31,797 nucleotides of DNA, from positions 669 to 32,465 of the forward strand of contig DFYP01000033.1 in assembly GCA_002382645.1 (NCBI GenBank), written 5' to 3'. Of this stretch, positions 16,601 to 24,136 are shown piece by piece. Positions within the stretch are counted from its first letter, which is position 1, and every line of letters begins with the position of its first letter. The position numbers and the translations under genes are program-made. The notes under the pieces are model-generated. The model was not told where the DNA came from, made no database searches, and saw only the letters and a program-made list of their open reading frames with translations. Source of the stretch: Desulfovibrio sp. UBA4079. Its GTDB lineage: Bacteria > Desulfobacterota > Desulfovibrionia > Desulfovibrionales > Desulfovibrionaceae.

Positions 16601-16767
16601 AGCTCTTCCTGGACGGCCTGGTGGGCAAGGATTTTTCCAAGGCCCTGGCCTTCTACCTGGACTATTCCCGCCCCTACCTGGAGCAGCTCCAGGAGCTGGC
16701 CCTGCGCTGCGCCCCCGAGGGCCTGGGCGGCACCGTGGACGGCAAGCCCCGGCCCCTGCCGGGCTGA
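13684..16767 (+). CDS. Large membrane protein of unknown function with PHP-like N-terminal half
   Basis: I do not recognise a named family for this 1027-residue protein. Residues about 160-240 have a PHP phosphoesterase-like pattern: DDHVHD (H166/H168), a helix with KSATHLIMDAWIKGIRRLTVIYYN, and RIGIEFS (E225). A later segment THLEIFNLKD (about 440) resembles the IEvfN element of PHP barrels. The usual TDH motif is replaced, so catalysis is uncertain. Residues about 669-825 are hydrophobic with probably four membrane helices (LLGFVPAFLTFFW; VLAWGGAFIWFAI; SVPLLDWLVKTLIL; LSIPLAVGLNWLAG). The C-terminal 200 residues are soluble and helical. The ATG at 13684 gives a natural start but lacks a strong ribosome binding site; ATG 13690 is an alternative. 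The next gene starts 92 bases later on the same strand. Confidence 0.8.
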   Translation: MEMRHFQTIPRGYFDARDLDLLNIVNDVLSRQDLPGLKRLLSSYLHPHGIKEMAATKGLRIAYAVVHLLGSLETGRTEDRLDALRSLRDEVLTTGTNSLRRNTARVLLQIMKELVRSRGDYLRQLKLARDFRAAATGKPRVVHAQLEKFHLIEMPEEWNQVAFDDHVHDANTKGRKSATHLIMDAWIKGIRRLTVIYYNYVTKEIAEELLEAAEIMGMNVRIGIEFSPRFRDRYLKLILGSRENTDTQEYLRFLADPQVAAFMAEGQKVSRYHQRYVLRVFESFNGVHRLALNERFGIRMEALDREAFLASIGMGQASLLHLGKFIHDELQPLFEERAQHLAAYCALPGTPERLALDAVVRDMNELTPESVIEDYLEPARNPDLPDPNAPADGPEMPWLLTLGPAELAEGLTQLHSGFRLILSLARLRAEDVLEILYACQGRVTHLEIFNLKDCATGKTCDNDRILELQAAINSQNVVRLKRFIQKVMADLADSTAPDAAERRRTLERILCDIPGFLAYYKHTPLRSRVGTDSTGQSHRLHGMGLVIRETLPPGAQRALDDPRSTRRRIPVRATAYLRETRRPAEGASALTRPLLRLLQRLPGGSFLFGERSRDWVIPDYVASPPEESNIYTLGGIQKEAPHVFAPCALPESEQPLSLKYLNSWLKNALKILLGFVPAFLTFFWTKDWWVLAWGGAFIWFAITGVRNIIQSVLGSGGLHRSPLVRWKDYVSWERVADSLLYTGFSVPLLDWLVKTLILDQSLGINTSTSPTELYAFMALANGLYLMSHNLFRGLPRTAAFANLFRSVLSIPLAVGLNWLAGEFLLEAGMDPAEAAGVLQKWAAIISKAASDTVAAVIEGLADRDQNVRMRQWDYMGKIEQIFRVYAKLELLFPRQDVLRMLESPKEFLSTIASEGRDFDKIVAVNALDLLYFWWYQPRAKSVLRRCLREMTQEERKVFLLSQYVLLEAKEISQLFLDGLVGKDFSKALAFYLDYSRPYLEQLQELALRCAPEGLGGTVDGKPRPLPG

Positions 16768-16859
16768 AAAGGGAGCCGCCCGGACCCGGCCGCGGTGGAC
16801 AGGCGGGGTTCGATGCGTGTACCTTCGGCCCCGAATCAGCCCCAGCAGCAGGTGGACCG

Positions 16860-17828
16860 ATGCCGCGAACGCCCCTGGCCTTGTGCCTCTTCCTGACCCT
16901 GGTCCTGCTCCCGGCCTCCGGCCGGGCCGAAAAGCAGGCCGTGCTCCTGCTGCAATGGCTGCCCCAGTCCCAGTTCGCCGGATTCTACGTGGCCCAGGAC
17001 AAGGGCTTCTACCGCGAGGCCGGGGTGGACCTGACGGTCCGCGCCGGGGGCCCGGACATCCTGGCTTCCCGCGAGCTGGCCCGCGGGGCCGTGGAATTCG
17101 CCACCATGTTCCTGGCCACGGGCATCCAGCGCCAGTCCGAGGGCATGCCCCTGGTGCACCTGGCCCAGCTGGTCCAGCGCTCGGCCCTCATGCTCGTGGC
17201 CCGGAGCGATTCCGGCGTGCGCGAGCCCAAGGACCTGGACGGCCGCCGGGTGAGCCTCTGGGACAACGAGTTCCAGCTCCAGCCCCAGGCCCTGTTCCAG
17301 CGCCTGGGCATCGTTCCGGACGTGGTGCCCCAGGGTTCCTCCCTGAGCCTCTTTCTGCACGGCGGCGTAGCCGCGGTCTCGGCCATGTGGTACAACGAGT
17401 ACCACACCCTGCTGGCCTCGGGGCTCAACGCCGACGAACTCACCGTGTTCTTCTTCGCGGACATGGGCCTGAACTTCCCGGAGGACGGGATCTACTGCCT
17501 GGGACGCACCTGGGACCAGGACCCGGAGCTGTGCCGGGCCGTGGTGGCCGGCACCCTGCGCGGCTGGCGCTACGCCTTCGAGCACCCGGACGAGGCCCTG
17601 GAGATCGTGCTCACGCACATGCGCGAGGCCCGGGTCCCGGCCAACCGCGCCCACCAGAAATGGATGCTCGCGCGGATGCGCGACATCATCCTGCCCCTGG
17701 GCCGGGAGGACCGCCTGGGCCGCCTGGACCGCCTGGACTACCAGCGCACGGCCTCGGTACTCCTGGAACGCGGGCTCATCCCGTTCGCCCCCACCTATGA
17801 ACGCTTCACCCGGGAGGCCGCGCCATGA
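16860..17828 (+). CDS. NMT1/THI5-like (SsuA/ThiY-type) periplasmic substrate-binding protein
   Basis: The 322-residue protein begins with a cleavable signal peptide (hydrophobic LALCLFLTLVLLPASGRA, cleavage near residue 21). The typical NMT1/THI5 opening follows: LLQWLPQSQFAGFYVAQDKG, FYREAGVDLTVRAGG, then VEFATMFLATGIQ. Relatives bind thiamine pyrimidine precursors, sulfonates, nitrate or similar small molecules and normally work with an ABC permease and ATPase. Neither is encoded here. Instead its stop overlaps (ATGA) the start of a Cache-SpoIIE protein, which suggests a ligand-sensing role rather than transport. ATG 16860 follows AGGTGG at a short spacing; the open frame further upstream is a shadow of the previous gene. 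Confidence 0.85.
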   Translation: MPRTPLALCLFLTLVLLPASGRAEKQAVLLLQWLPQSQFAGFYVAQDKGFYREAGVDLTVRAGGPDILASRELARGAVEFATMFLATGIQRQSEGMPLVHLAQLVQRSALMLVARSDSGVREPKDLDGRRVSLWDNEFQLQPQALFQRLGIVPDVVPQGSSLSLFLHGGVAAVSAMWYNEYHTLLASGLNADELTVFFFADMGLNFPEDGIYCLGRTWDQDPELCRAVVAGTLRGWRYAFEHPDEALEIVLTHMREARVPANRAHQKWMLARMRDIILPLGREDRLGRLDRLDYQRTASVLLERGLIPFAPTYERFTREAAP

Positions 17829-20176
17829 GACGGTTGCGCGGCGTGTTCCTGCGCCTGACCCTGCTCGTGCTCCTGGGCGCGGCGGCCGTGCTCGGCGGGG
17901 TCTCCACCTACGGCTACCTGGTGTCCCGGAACATCCTTCTGGAAAAGGTCGAGGAGAGCGCCCGCAACCAGGCCCTGGCCACGGTGAACCGCATCGAGTC
18001 CGTGCTCTCCACCCTGCAGAAGGTCCCCTGGAGCGCGGCCTACGCCCTGGAGAACGCCCCGCTCACCCCGGCCGAGATCCGCAGGCTCTCCCGCCGCCTG
18101 CTGGCGGACACGCCCGAGGTCTTCGGCACGGCCGTGGCCTTTGAGCCCTATTCCTTCGACCCCAAGCAGCTCTACTACTCGCCCTATTTCTACCGCCACG
18201 GCGACGAGATCCGCGAAACCATGCTCGGCGGGGCCAACTACCGCTACTTCTACCAGGACTGGTACCAGCTGCCCCGGGAGCTGGGCAAACCGGTCTGGAC
18301 CGAGCCCTACTTCGACGAGGGCGGCGGCAACATCCTCATGACCACCTTCTCCGTGCCGTTCTTCCGCGAGGAGCACGGCGAGCGCCGGTTCGCCGGGGTG
18401 GTCACCGTGGACGTGTCCCTGGAGTGGCTGCGGCGCATGATCTCCGAGGTGCGCGTGCTTGAGACCGGGTTCGCCTTCCTGGTCTCGGGCAGCGGCGTGT
18501 ACGTGACCCACCCGGACATGAGCCTGGTGCTCAACGAGACCATCTTCACCCAGGCCGAGAGCGTGGGCGACCGGCAGATCCGCGAGATCGGCCGGGACAT
18601 GATCCGGGGCGGCACGCGCTTCGTGGAGGTCACCGAGCCGTCCACGGGCCGGCACGGATTCCTGTTCTACGCGCCCCTGCCGAGCAACGGCTGGTCCCTG
18701 GGCGTGTTCTATCCCCGCGACGAGCTGCTGGCCGACGTGCGGCGCATGACCCTGGTCACCGGCGGCATCGGCCTGGCCGGATTTCTCGTGCTGGCGGGCC
18801 TGGCCGCGGCCATCGGCCGGTCCATCGCCAGGCCCCTGCGGCGGCTTTCGGTGGCCGCCGGGGAGATCGCCGCCGGACGCCTGGACGCGGCCCTGCCCGA
18901 GGTGAAGAGCGACGACGAGGTCCGCGACCTGACCCTGGCCTTCGGGCACATGACCGCCTCGCTCAAGGACTACATCCGCGACCTCACCAGCACCACCGCG
19001 GCCAAGGAGCGCATCGAGAGCGAGCTGCGCATCGCCCACGACATCCAGATGGGCATCCTGCCCAAGATCTTCCCGCCCTTCCCGGACCACTCCCAGTTCG
19101 ACCTCTACGCCAGCATCGTGCCGGCCCGCGAGGTGGGCGGCGACTTCTATGACTTCTCCCTGCTCTGCGACGAGCGTTTCTGCTTCCTCATCGGCGATGT
19201 CTCGGGCAAGGGCGTGCCCGCGGCCTTCTTCATGGCCGTGGCCAAGACCCTGCTCAAGGCCGTGGCCGGGCAGGGCCTGGAGCCCGGCGAGCTCCTGGCC
19301 AAGGTCAACGAGGACCTGGCCGCGGAGAACGACTCCTGCATGTTCGTCACCGTGTTCTGCGCCATCCTGGACCTGGCCAGCGGCCAGGTCTCCTGGGCCT
19401 CGGCCGGGCACAACCCGCCGGTGCTCCTGCGCACGGGCGAGCCGCCCGCGTTCCTGCCCACGCACCGCGAGCCCGTGGCCGGGGCCATGCCGGGCATGAC
19501 CTACACCACCGAGCGCTTTGTCATGGCCCCGGGCGACAGCCTGTTCCTCTACACCGACGGGGTCACCGAGGCCATGAACGCCGGCGGCGAGCTGTTCGGC
19601 GAGGAGCGGCTCACGGACGGGCTCCAGGCCCTGCCCGCCGAGGTCACGGCCCGGGAGATGATCGACTCCGTGGGCCAGGGCATCGCCGCGTTCACCGGCG
19701 GGGCCGAGCAGTCCGACGACATCACCATGCTGGCCCTGCGCTTCCTGGGCGAGACCGGCGCGGCCTCCGCCACCCGCAGCCTGCGCCTGCCCGCCCGGCT
19801 GGAGAGCCTGGAGCCCCTGCGCCTGTTCGTGGACGCCGAGGCGGCCAAGGTCCTGGACCCGGCCCTGCTGCCCAAGGTGGAGCTGGCCCTGGAGGAGGCC
19901 CTGGTCAACGTCTTCGGATACGCGTATCCTGCGGGCGCGGGTGACGTGGAAGTGGCCTGCCCCCTGCCCGGAGAGCCGGGCGTCTTCGCCCTGAGCATCA
20001 TGGACTGGGGCGGCCCCTACGACCCCCTGAGCCAGACCGCGGCCCCGGACCTGACCGCCGGACTGGACGAGCGCAGCCTTGGCGGGCTCGGCGTGTTCTT
20101 CATCAAGACCGTCACCAGCCACGCCCGCTACGAACGCCGCGACGGGGCCAACGTGCTGGTCCTGGGCTTCGGCTGA
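17825..20176 (+). CDS. Membrane sensor: dCache-HAMP-SpoIIE PP2C phosphatase-HATPase
   Basis: This 783-residue protein has TM1 (about 10-32), a periplasmic double Cache domain (about 40-300, with VFGTAVAFEP and PVWTEPYFDEGGG), TM2 (about 308-332) and HAMP (333-385). A SpoIIE/RsbU PP2C domain (about 405-650) keeps the metal aspartates in REVGGDFYDF (D440), IGDVSGKG (D458) and SDDITM (D631/D632). A C-terminal RsbW-type HATPase follows with N-box EALVN (E691, N695) and glycine-rich GGLGVFFIKT. RsbU-type phosphatases dephosphorylate an anti-sigma-factor antagonist and RsbW-type kinases phosphorylate one, so both opposing activities are in one polypeptide. No STAS antagonist or sigma factor lies in the window. 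It is coupled to the binding protein upstream and is followed by a gene with a related but degenerate HATPase. Confidence 0.92.
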   Translation: MRRLRGVFLRLTLLVLLGAAAVLGGVSTYGYLVSRNILLEKVEESARNQALATVNRIESVLSTLQKVPWSAAYALENAPLTPAEIRRLSRRLLADTPEVFGTAVAFEPYSFDPKQLYYSPYFYRHGDEIRETMLGGANYRYFYQDWYQLPRELGKPVWTEPYFDEGGGNILMTTFSVPFFREEHGERRFAGVVTVDVSLEWLRRMISEVRVLETGFAFLVSGSGVYVTHPDMSLVLNETIFTQAESVGDRQIREIGRDMIRGGTRFVEVTEPSTGRHGFLFYAPLPSNGWSLGVFYPRDELLADVRRMTLVTGGIGLAGFLVLAGLAAAIGRSIARPLRRLSVAAGEIAAGRLDAALPEVKSDDEVRDLTLAFGHMTASLKDYIRDLTSTTAAKERIESELRIAHDIQMGILPKIFPPFPDHSQFDLYASIVPAREVGGDFYDFSLLCDERFCFLIGDVSGKGVPAAFFMAVAKTLLKAVAGQGLEPGELLAKVNEDLAAENDSCMFVTVFCAILDLASGQVSWASAGHNPPVLLRTGEPPAFLPTHREPVAGAMPGMTYTTERFVMAPGDSLFLYTDGVTEAMNAGGELFGEERLTDGLQALPAEVTAREMIDSVGQGIAAFTGGAEQSDDITMLALRFLGETGAASATRSLRLPARLESLEPLRLFVDAEAAKVLDPALLPKVELALEEALVNVFGYAYPAGAGDVEVACPLPGEPGVFALSIMDWGGPYDPLSQTAAPDLTAGLDERSLGGLGVFFIKTVTSHARYERRDGANVLVLGFG

Positions 20177-20197
20177 ACCCTTTCCGGCGAGGTGCCC

Positions 20198-21502
20198 ATG
20201 CGCGTGAACGCCGAACAGGCCGTGTTCCTGGAGCTGCCGCCCGAGGCCGCCTTCTTGTCCCTGGCCGTGTCCGCCGCCGAGACCGCGGGCAAGGCCTGGG
20301 ACCTGGGCCCGGGCCGCACACCCCGCCTGGTCCTGGCCGTGGAGGAGTTCTTCGAGTACCTGCGCGGCAACATCCCGCCCGGCGACACCCTGAAGCTTTC
20401 CCTGCGCCGCCGGGGCCCGGCCCTGCGCGCCGAGTTCCGCTTCCGGGCCAGGAGCCTGGACCTGCGGGCGCTCAATTTCGCCGCCGGGGTCGCGCCCGAG
20501 GACGGCCGGGAAATGGGCCTGCTCCTGGCCGCGCGCTTCACCGACCGCTGCCGCCTGGAACGGCCCGGCGGGGACAGCTTCGTGCTCTCGGCCGAGGTGG
20601 ACCGCGACTATCCCCAGGCCGAGCCCCTGACCCAGCATCCCCGGCTCCAGCCTCCCTACGCGCCCCTGGACCAGCCCTCCGGCGACGCCCTGCGCCACGC
20701 CGCCATGCTGGCCGCGGGCCGCTATCCGGCCCGGCTCTGCCCCCACGGCTTCTTCGAGCCGGGCCGCCTCCTGGACATGGTCGCGGCCGGACTCTACGAG
20801 GTCCTGGTTCTGGCCGACAAGGCCGGCCGCCCGGCCGGGATCATGCTCTGGCGCTCCCCGGCCGGGAGCCTGAGCGTGTTCTTCTCCGGGCCCTACGTTC
20901 TGGACGAGGCCCGCGATCCGGCCATCGCCCGGGCCCTGACCGAGGGCTTCCTGGCCCGGGTGGCCCGGACCCCGGCGATCTGCGCCGTGAGCGAGCGGCC
21001 CACCGGGGACCTGCCCGCGGAATTCTTCGAGCCCCTGGGCTCGGTGGGCTGCACCCAGGGCGGGGAGCGGGTCGAGCAGCAGGCCTTCTACCGCTCCCTG
21101 CGCGAGGACGAGGGCGCCTCGGTCTGGGCCCATCCGGACCTGGAGCCCTTCCTGCGGCGGGAGTATGAGCGCCTGGCCTTTGTGCGCGAGATCCTGCCCG
21201 TGGAGGCCGACGGCGGCCAGCCCCACTCCCTGCTGGCCACGGACCTGGACCTGCGGCGCGGCATGGCCGTGCTGCGGCCCCTGTTGGACGGCCGCGACCT
21301 GGCCGCGAACCTGGCCCGGCACGTGGAGGCCCTGGGCCGCGAGGGCGCGCCGGACATCTTCCTGCACCTGGACCTGGGCCAGGCCTGGCAGGCGGCCATG
21401 AGCCCGGCGCTTCTGGCCGCGGGCTTCACGCCCCGCCTGCTCCTGCCCCACGGAGCCACGTCCGACATGGTGGTCTTCGAGCATGGCGACGCCGCACACT
21501 GA
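20198..21502 (+). CDS. Degenerate RsbW-like HATPase fused to GNAT-like region
   Basis: This 434-residue protein has an N-terminal part (about 1-140) that follows the RsbW-type HATPase pattern, with RLVLAVEEFFEYLRGNI in the place of the N-box. The Asn is replaced by Tyr54 (E50-F-F-E-Y54), so ATP binding is doubtful. From about residue 150 it aligns by eye with the GNAT protein encoded at 24955. Matching parts are the GDALRHAAMLAAGRYP/EDALGVALAYYEIYGGSFP segments, the PxxxLLDMV and AGRPAGIMLWR strands, the REYERLAFVREILP segment, and a closing AGFTPRLLLPHG. This suggests a catalytically uncertain acetyltransferase-like module. ATG 20198 is preferred over GTG 20192 because GAGGTG precedes it. 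Its end overlaps the aminotransferase gene by 20 bases. The function is unknown. Confidence 0.75.
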   Translation: MRVNAEQAVFLELPPEAAFLSLAVSAAETAGKAWDLGPGRTPRLVLAVEEFFEYLRGNIPPGDTLKLSLRRRGPALRAEFRFRARSLDLRALNFAAGVAPEDGREMGLLLAARFTDRCRLERPGGDSFVLSAEVDRDYPQAEPLTQHPRLQPPYAPLDQPSGDALRHAAMLAAGRYPARLCPHGFFEPGRLLDMVAAGLYEVLVLADKAGRPAGIMLWRSPAGSLSVFFSGPYVLDEARDPAIARALTEGFLARVARTPAICAVSERPTGDLPAEFFEPLGSVGCTQGGERVEQQAFYRSLREDEGASVWAHPDLEPFLRREYERLAFVREILPVEADGGQPHSLLATDLDLRRGMAVLRPLLDGRDLAANLARHVEALGREGAPDIFLHLDLGQAWQAAMSPALLAAGFTPRLLLPHGATSDMVVFEHGDAAH

Positions 21503-22628
21503 TCCGGCCGCGTGGAGCACGAGCAGACTGCTCGACAGAATCCCGGCCTATGTCCGGGCGTTCGAATGCTACGTGCCCAGCCGGCCCGATCCGGTGCTCA
21601 TGCGCCAGTACGGGCTCTCGCACCTGTACCGCCTGAACAACAACGAAAACGCCCTGGGGCCGCCCCCCCTGGCCCGGGAGGCCCTGGCCGCCCTGGAGTC
21701 CGGCCGGACGGCGCAGTACCCCAGCGGGGACAGCTACAACCTGCGCCAGGCCCTGGCCGCGCGCTTCGGCAAGTCGCCTGAACAGTTCCTGGTGGGCAAC
21801 GGCTCCACGGAGATCATCGCCGCGGTCATCAAGTCCTTCTGCGGGCCGGGGGACGCCCTGGTCACCGCGGACCAGACCTTCGCGGTCTACGAGTGGGTCG
21901 GACGCTTCTCGGGTCTGGAGACGCGGCTGGTGCCGCTGCGGAACCACGCCCTGGACCCCGGAGCCCTCCTCGAGGCCGTCAACGAGCGGACCAAGATCGT
22001 GTTCCTGTGCAACCCCAACAACCCCACCGGCTCCTGGTGGAACCGGGACACCCTGGAGGCGTTCCTGGAGAGCCTGCCCGCCGACGTGGTCGTGGTCCTG
22101 GACGAGGCCTATCGGGAGTTCACGGAGGATTCACGCTTTCCGGACGGCATGGAGGTCATGGAGCGCCACCCCAATGTCCTGGTCTTCCGCACCTTCTCCA
22201 AGATGTACGGCCTGGCCGGACTGCGGGTCGGCTATCTCTGCGGCGGGCAGGAGCTGGTGGACGTGGTGCGGCGCTGCCACATCGTCTATTCCGTGAACGT
22301 GGCCGGGCAGATGGCGGCCGAGGCGGCGCTGGCCGACGACGCCGGGCACATCGCCGCCACACGCGCCATGGTGGCCGGGGCCCGGGACTTTCTGCGCGAC
22401 GCGTTCGACTCCCTGGGCCTGGAGCACGTCGGCGGGATCGGCAACTTCATCATGGTCCGGACCGCGATCCCGGACACCCTGCTGTACCGGCAGCTCATGC
22501 GTCAGGGGGTCATGGTGCGGACCATGACGGCTTTCCGCTTTCCCAACTGGATCCGCATTTCCCTGGCCCAGGACGAGGCCATGGAGGCCTTTGTCCGGGC
22601 CTTCCGCGCCGTCCTGGACCAGGGCTGA
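21483..22628 (+). CDS. PLP-dependent HisC-like (class I/II) aminotransferase
   Basis: The 381-residue product is a fold-type I aminotransferase of the histidinol-phosphate aminotransferase/CobD group. It has LYRLNNNENALGPPP at the N-terminus, NGSTEIIAAVI in the phosphate-binding region, FLCNPNNPTGSWW, VLDEAYREF, the PLP lysine in FRTFSKMYGLAGLRVGY (K240), and a C-terminal FRFPNWIRISLA. No histidine genes are nearby. Its position inside a PP-loop/ThiF/GNAT operon argues for a dedicated role on an amino acid or amino-phosphate rather than general histidine synthesis. The start overlaps the upstream gene by 20 bases and has only a weak ribosome binding site, so it may be translated by coupling. 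The amino donor and acceptor cannot be read from the sequence. Confidence 0.88.
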   Translation: MATPHTDPAAWSTSRLLDRIPAYVRAFECYVPSRPDPVLMRQYGLSHLYRLNNNENALGPPPLAREALAALESGRTAQYPSGDSYNLRQALAARFGKSPEQFLVGNGSTEIIAAVIKSFCGPGDALVTADQTFAVYEWVGRFSGLETRLVPLRNHALDPGALLEAVNERTKIVFLCNPNNPTGSWWNRDTLEAFLESLPADVVVVLDEAYREFTEDSRFPDGMEVMERHPNVLVFRTFSKMYGLAGLRVGYLCGGQELVDVVRRCHIVYSVNVAGQMAAEAALADDAGHIAATRAMVAGARDFLRDAFDSLGLEHVGGIGNFIMVRTAIPDTLLYRQLMRQGVMVRTMTAFRFPNWIRISLAQDEAMEAFVRAFRAVLDQG

Positions 22629-22657
22629 CCGGCCCGGCGGGTCGAAACGAGGCTGCC

Positions 22658-24136
22658 ATGAACGTTCCCGGGCATCCCGTGCTCCAGCACCGTTGGGCTG
22701 TGCGCGACAGCGGAGCGGGAAAGGTCCTTGTCTATTACGGGCTGCGCAACCCGCCGCATCACCAGGAGGCGGTCCTGCCCGTGTCCGGCGAGCTGGCCGG
22801 GGTCCTGGCCTCCCTGGACGGCTCAACCGCCCTGGACGGCCTGCCCGAGGCCGTGCGCCGGGACACGGAATTCCTCCGGCTGGTGGAGCAGGGGATCGTG
22901 GTGGACCGGCAAGACCGGCGCACGCCCGCCACGGCCCGGCAGAAGCAGTCCTGCGTCCGCTGCGTGGCCGACGACCACCTGCTGCCGGGCCTGGAGTTCG
23001 ACGAGCGCGGGGTCTGCGCCTTCTGCCAGTGCTATGAGCGGGCCGGGCAGGAGGGCGGGGCCGCCGGGCCGCGCAACGCGGTGGACGACGCCGCGCTGCT
23101 GTCGATCGCCGCGGCCAACACGGACTCCCGCTTCGACGTCATGGTCCTGTGCACCGGCGGCAAGGATTCCACCTACCTCCTCTGGTACCTGGCCAAGCGG
23201 CTGGGGCTGCGGGTCCTGGCCGCGTCCTGGAACATGCCCTACACCAACGAGACCTGCCGGGGGAACGTCCGCCGCTCCCTGGAGCTCCTGCCGAACGTGG
23301 AGCTGGTGGAGCGGACCCTGTCCTGGAACGACGTTCGCGCCGCCATGCGCGCCCAGTTCGGCAATGTCGGGCTGCCTTGCCTCTGCCCGGTGGTGGCCCA
23401 TGCGCTGTTTTTCCCGCTGGCCGCGGAGGAGCGGATTCCGGTGGTCATGCAGGGGGTGGAGGAGGTCCAGCTGGCGGTCATGAGCTACGTCATGCGCAGC
23501 CTGCAGTCCGGCCAGGGGCAGTCCCGGACCGCGCCGCCGTCCCAGCGCGAGCAGACGCTCCAGTTCCTGGAGCTGGCGGCTCATGCGCCCGAACCCGCGG
23601 ACCCCTTTTCCCTGGTGGCGGAGTTCATCCGCTACCAGCGGTCCGTACGCAGGATTCTCGACCCGCTCTACGGGCCCCTGGACCGTCTCCTGGAGCGGGC
23701 CAGGAAGGATGAATCCGTCTTCCTGCCGCAGTTCCTCCGCCTGAAGACCAACGAGCTGTACGGCTCCTGGAGCCAGGTGGCGGAGCTCATGAAAAGGGAG
23801 ATGGACTGGAAGATGCCGCCGGGCCAGAAGGGGCTGCTGCACACCAGCTGCCGCATCGAGAAGGTCAAGGACTACTGCCAGTATATGCGCTTCAAGAACA
23901 TGCGCACCACCTCCTTCCCGCAATCCATCGTGGAGGTGAGCGCCGGGGTCTATTTCGGACTCATCTCCCGCGAGGAGGGCCTGCGGGAGGTGGAGGAACT
24001 CGGCTATCACCGCGAGCCCGAGGCCCTGGCCGGGCTGCTCCGGGACCTGGGCATCGGCGAGGACGACCGCAGGAGCCATGGCGAAACCCGCTACTCCCTG
24101 TGCGACGGCGGCGCAGGCTGCGGAGGCTGCGCGTGA
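22658..24136 (+). CDS. PP-loop ATP pyrophosphatase/amidotransferase-like protein with Cys clusters
   Basis: The 492-residue product has three parts. Residues 1-90 are a small domain with the spacing of a PqqD/RRE-like winged helix (GVLASLDGSTALDGLPEAV, then FLRLVEQGIVV). Residues 95-130 carry a CxxC-x17-CxxC-like cluster (C99, C102, C120, C123, plus C125) resembling the opening of N-acetyl-sugar amidotransferases (CxRCV...FDERGVCAFC). Residues 158-400 hold an N-type ATP pyrophosphatase with the PP-loop TGGKDS (166-171), which adenylates a carbonyl for attack by nitrogen or sulfur. The tail ends C482-x5-C488-x2-C491-A. The long upstream opening is a shadow; ATG 22658 follows GAGG. Its TGA overlaps the ThiF gene start (GTGA). 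The substrate is unknown and the PqqD-like assignment is by eye. Confidence 0.78.
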   Translation: MNVPGHPVLQHRWAVRDSGAGKVLVYYGLRNPPHHQEAVLPVSGELAGVLASLDGSTALDGLPEAVRRDTEFLRLVEQGIVVDRQDRRTPATARQKQSCVRCVADDHLLPGLEFDERGVCAFCQCYERAGQEGGAAGPRNAVDDAALLSIAAANTDSRFDVMVLCTGGKDSTYLLWYLAKRLGLRVLAASWNMPYTNETCRGNVRRSLELLPNVELVERTLSWNDVRAAMRAQFGNVGLPCLCPVVAHALFFPLAAEERIPVVMQGVEEVQLAVMSYVMRSLQSGQGQSRTAPPSQREQTLQFLELAAHAPEPADPFSLVAEFIRYQRSVRRILDPLYGPLDRLLERARKDESVFLPQFLRLKTNELYGSWSQVAELMKREMDWKMPPGQKGLLHTSCRIEKVKDYCQYMRFKNMRTTSFPQSIVEVSAGVYFGLISREEGLREVEELGYHREPEALAGLLRDLGIGEDDRRSHGETRYSLCDGGAGCGGCA

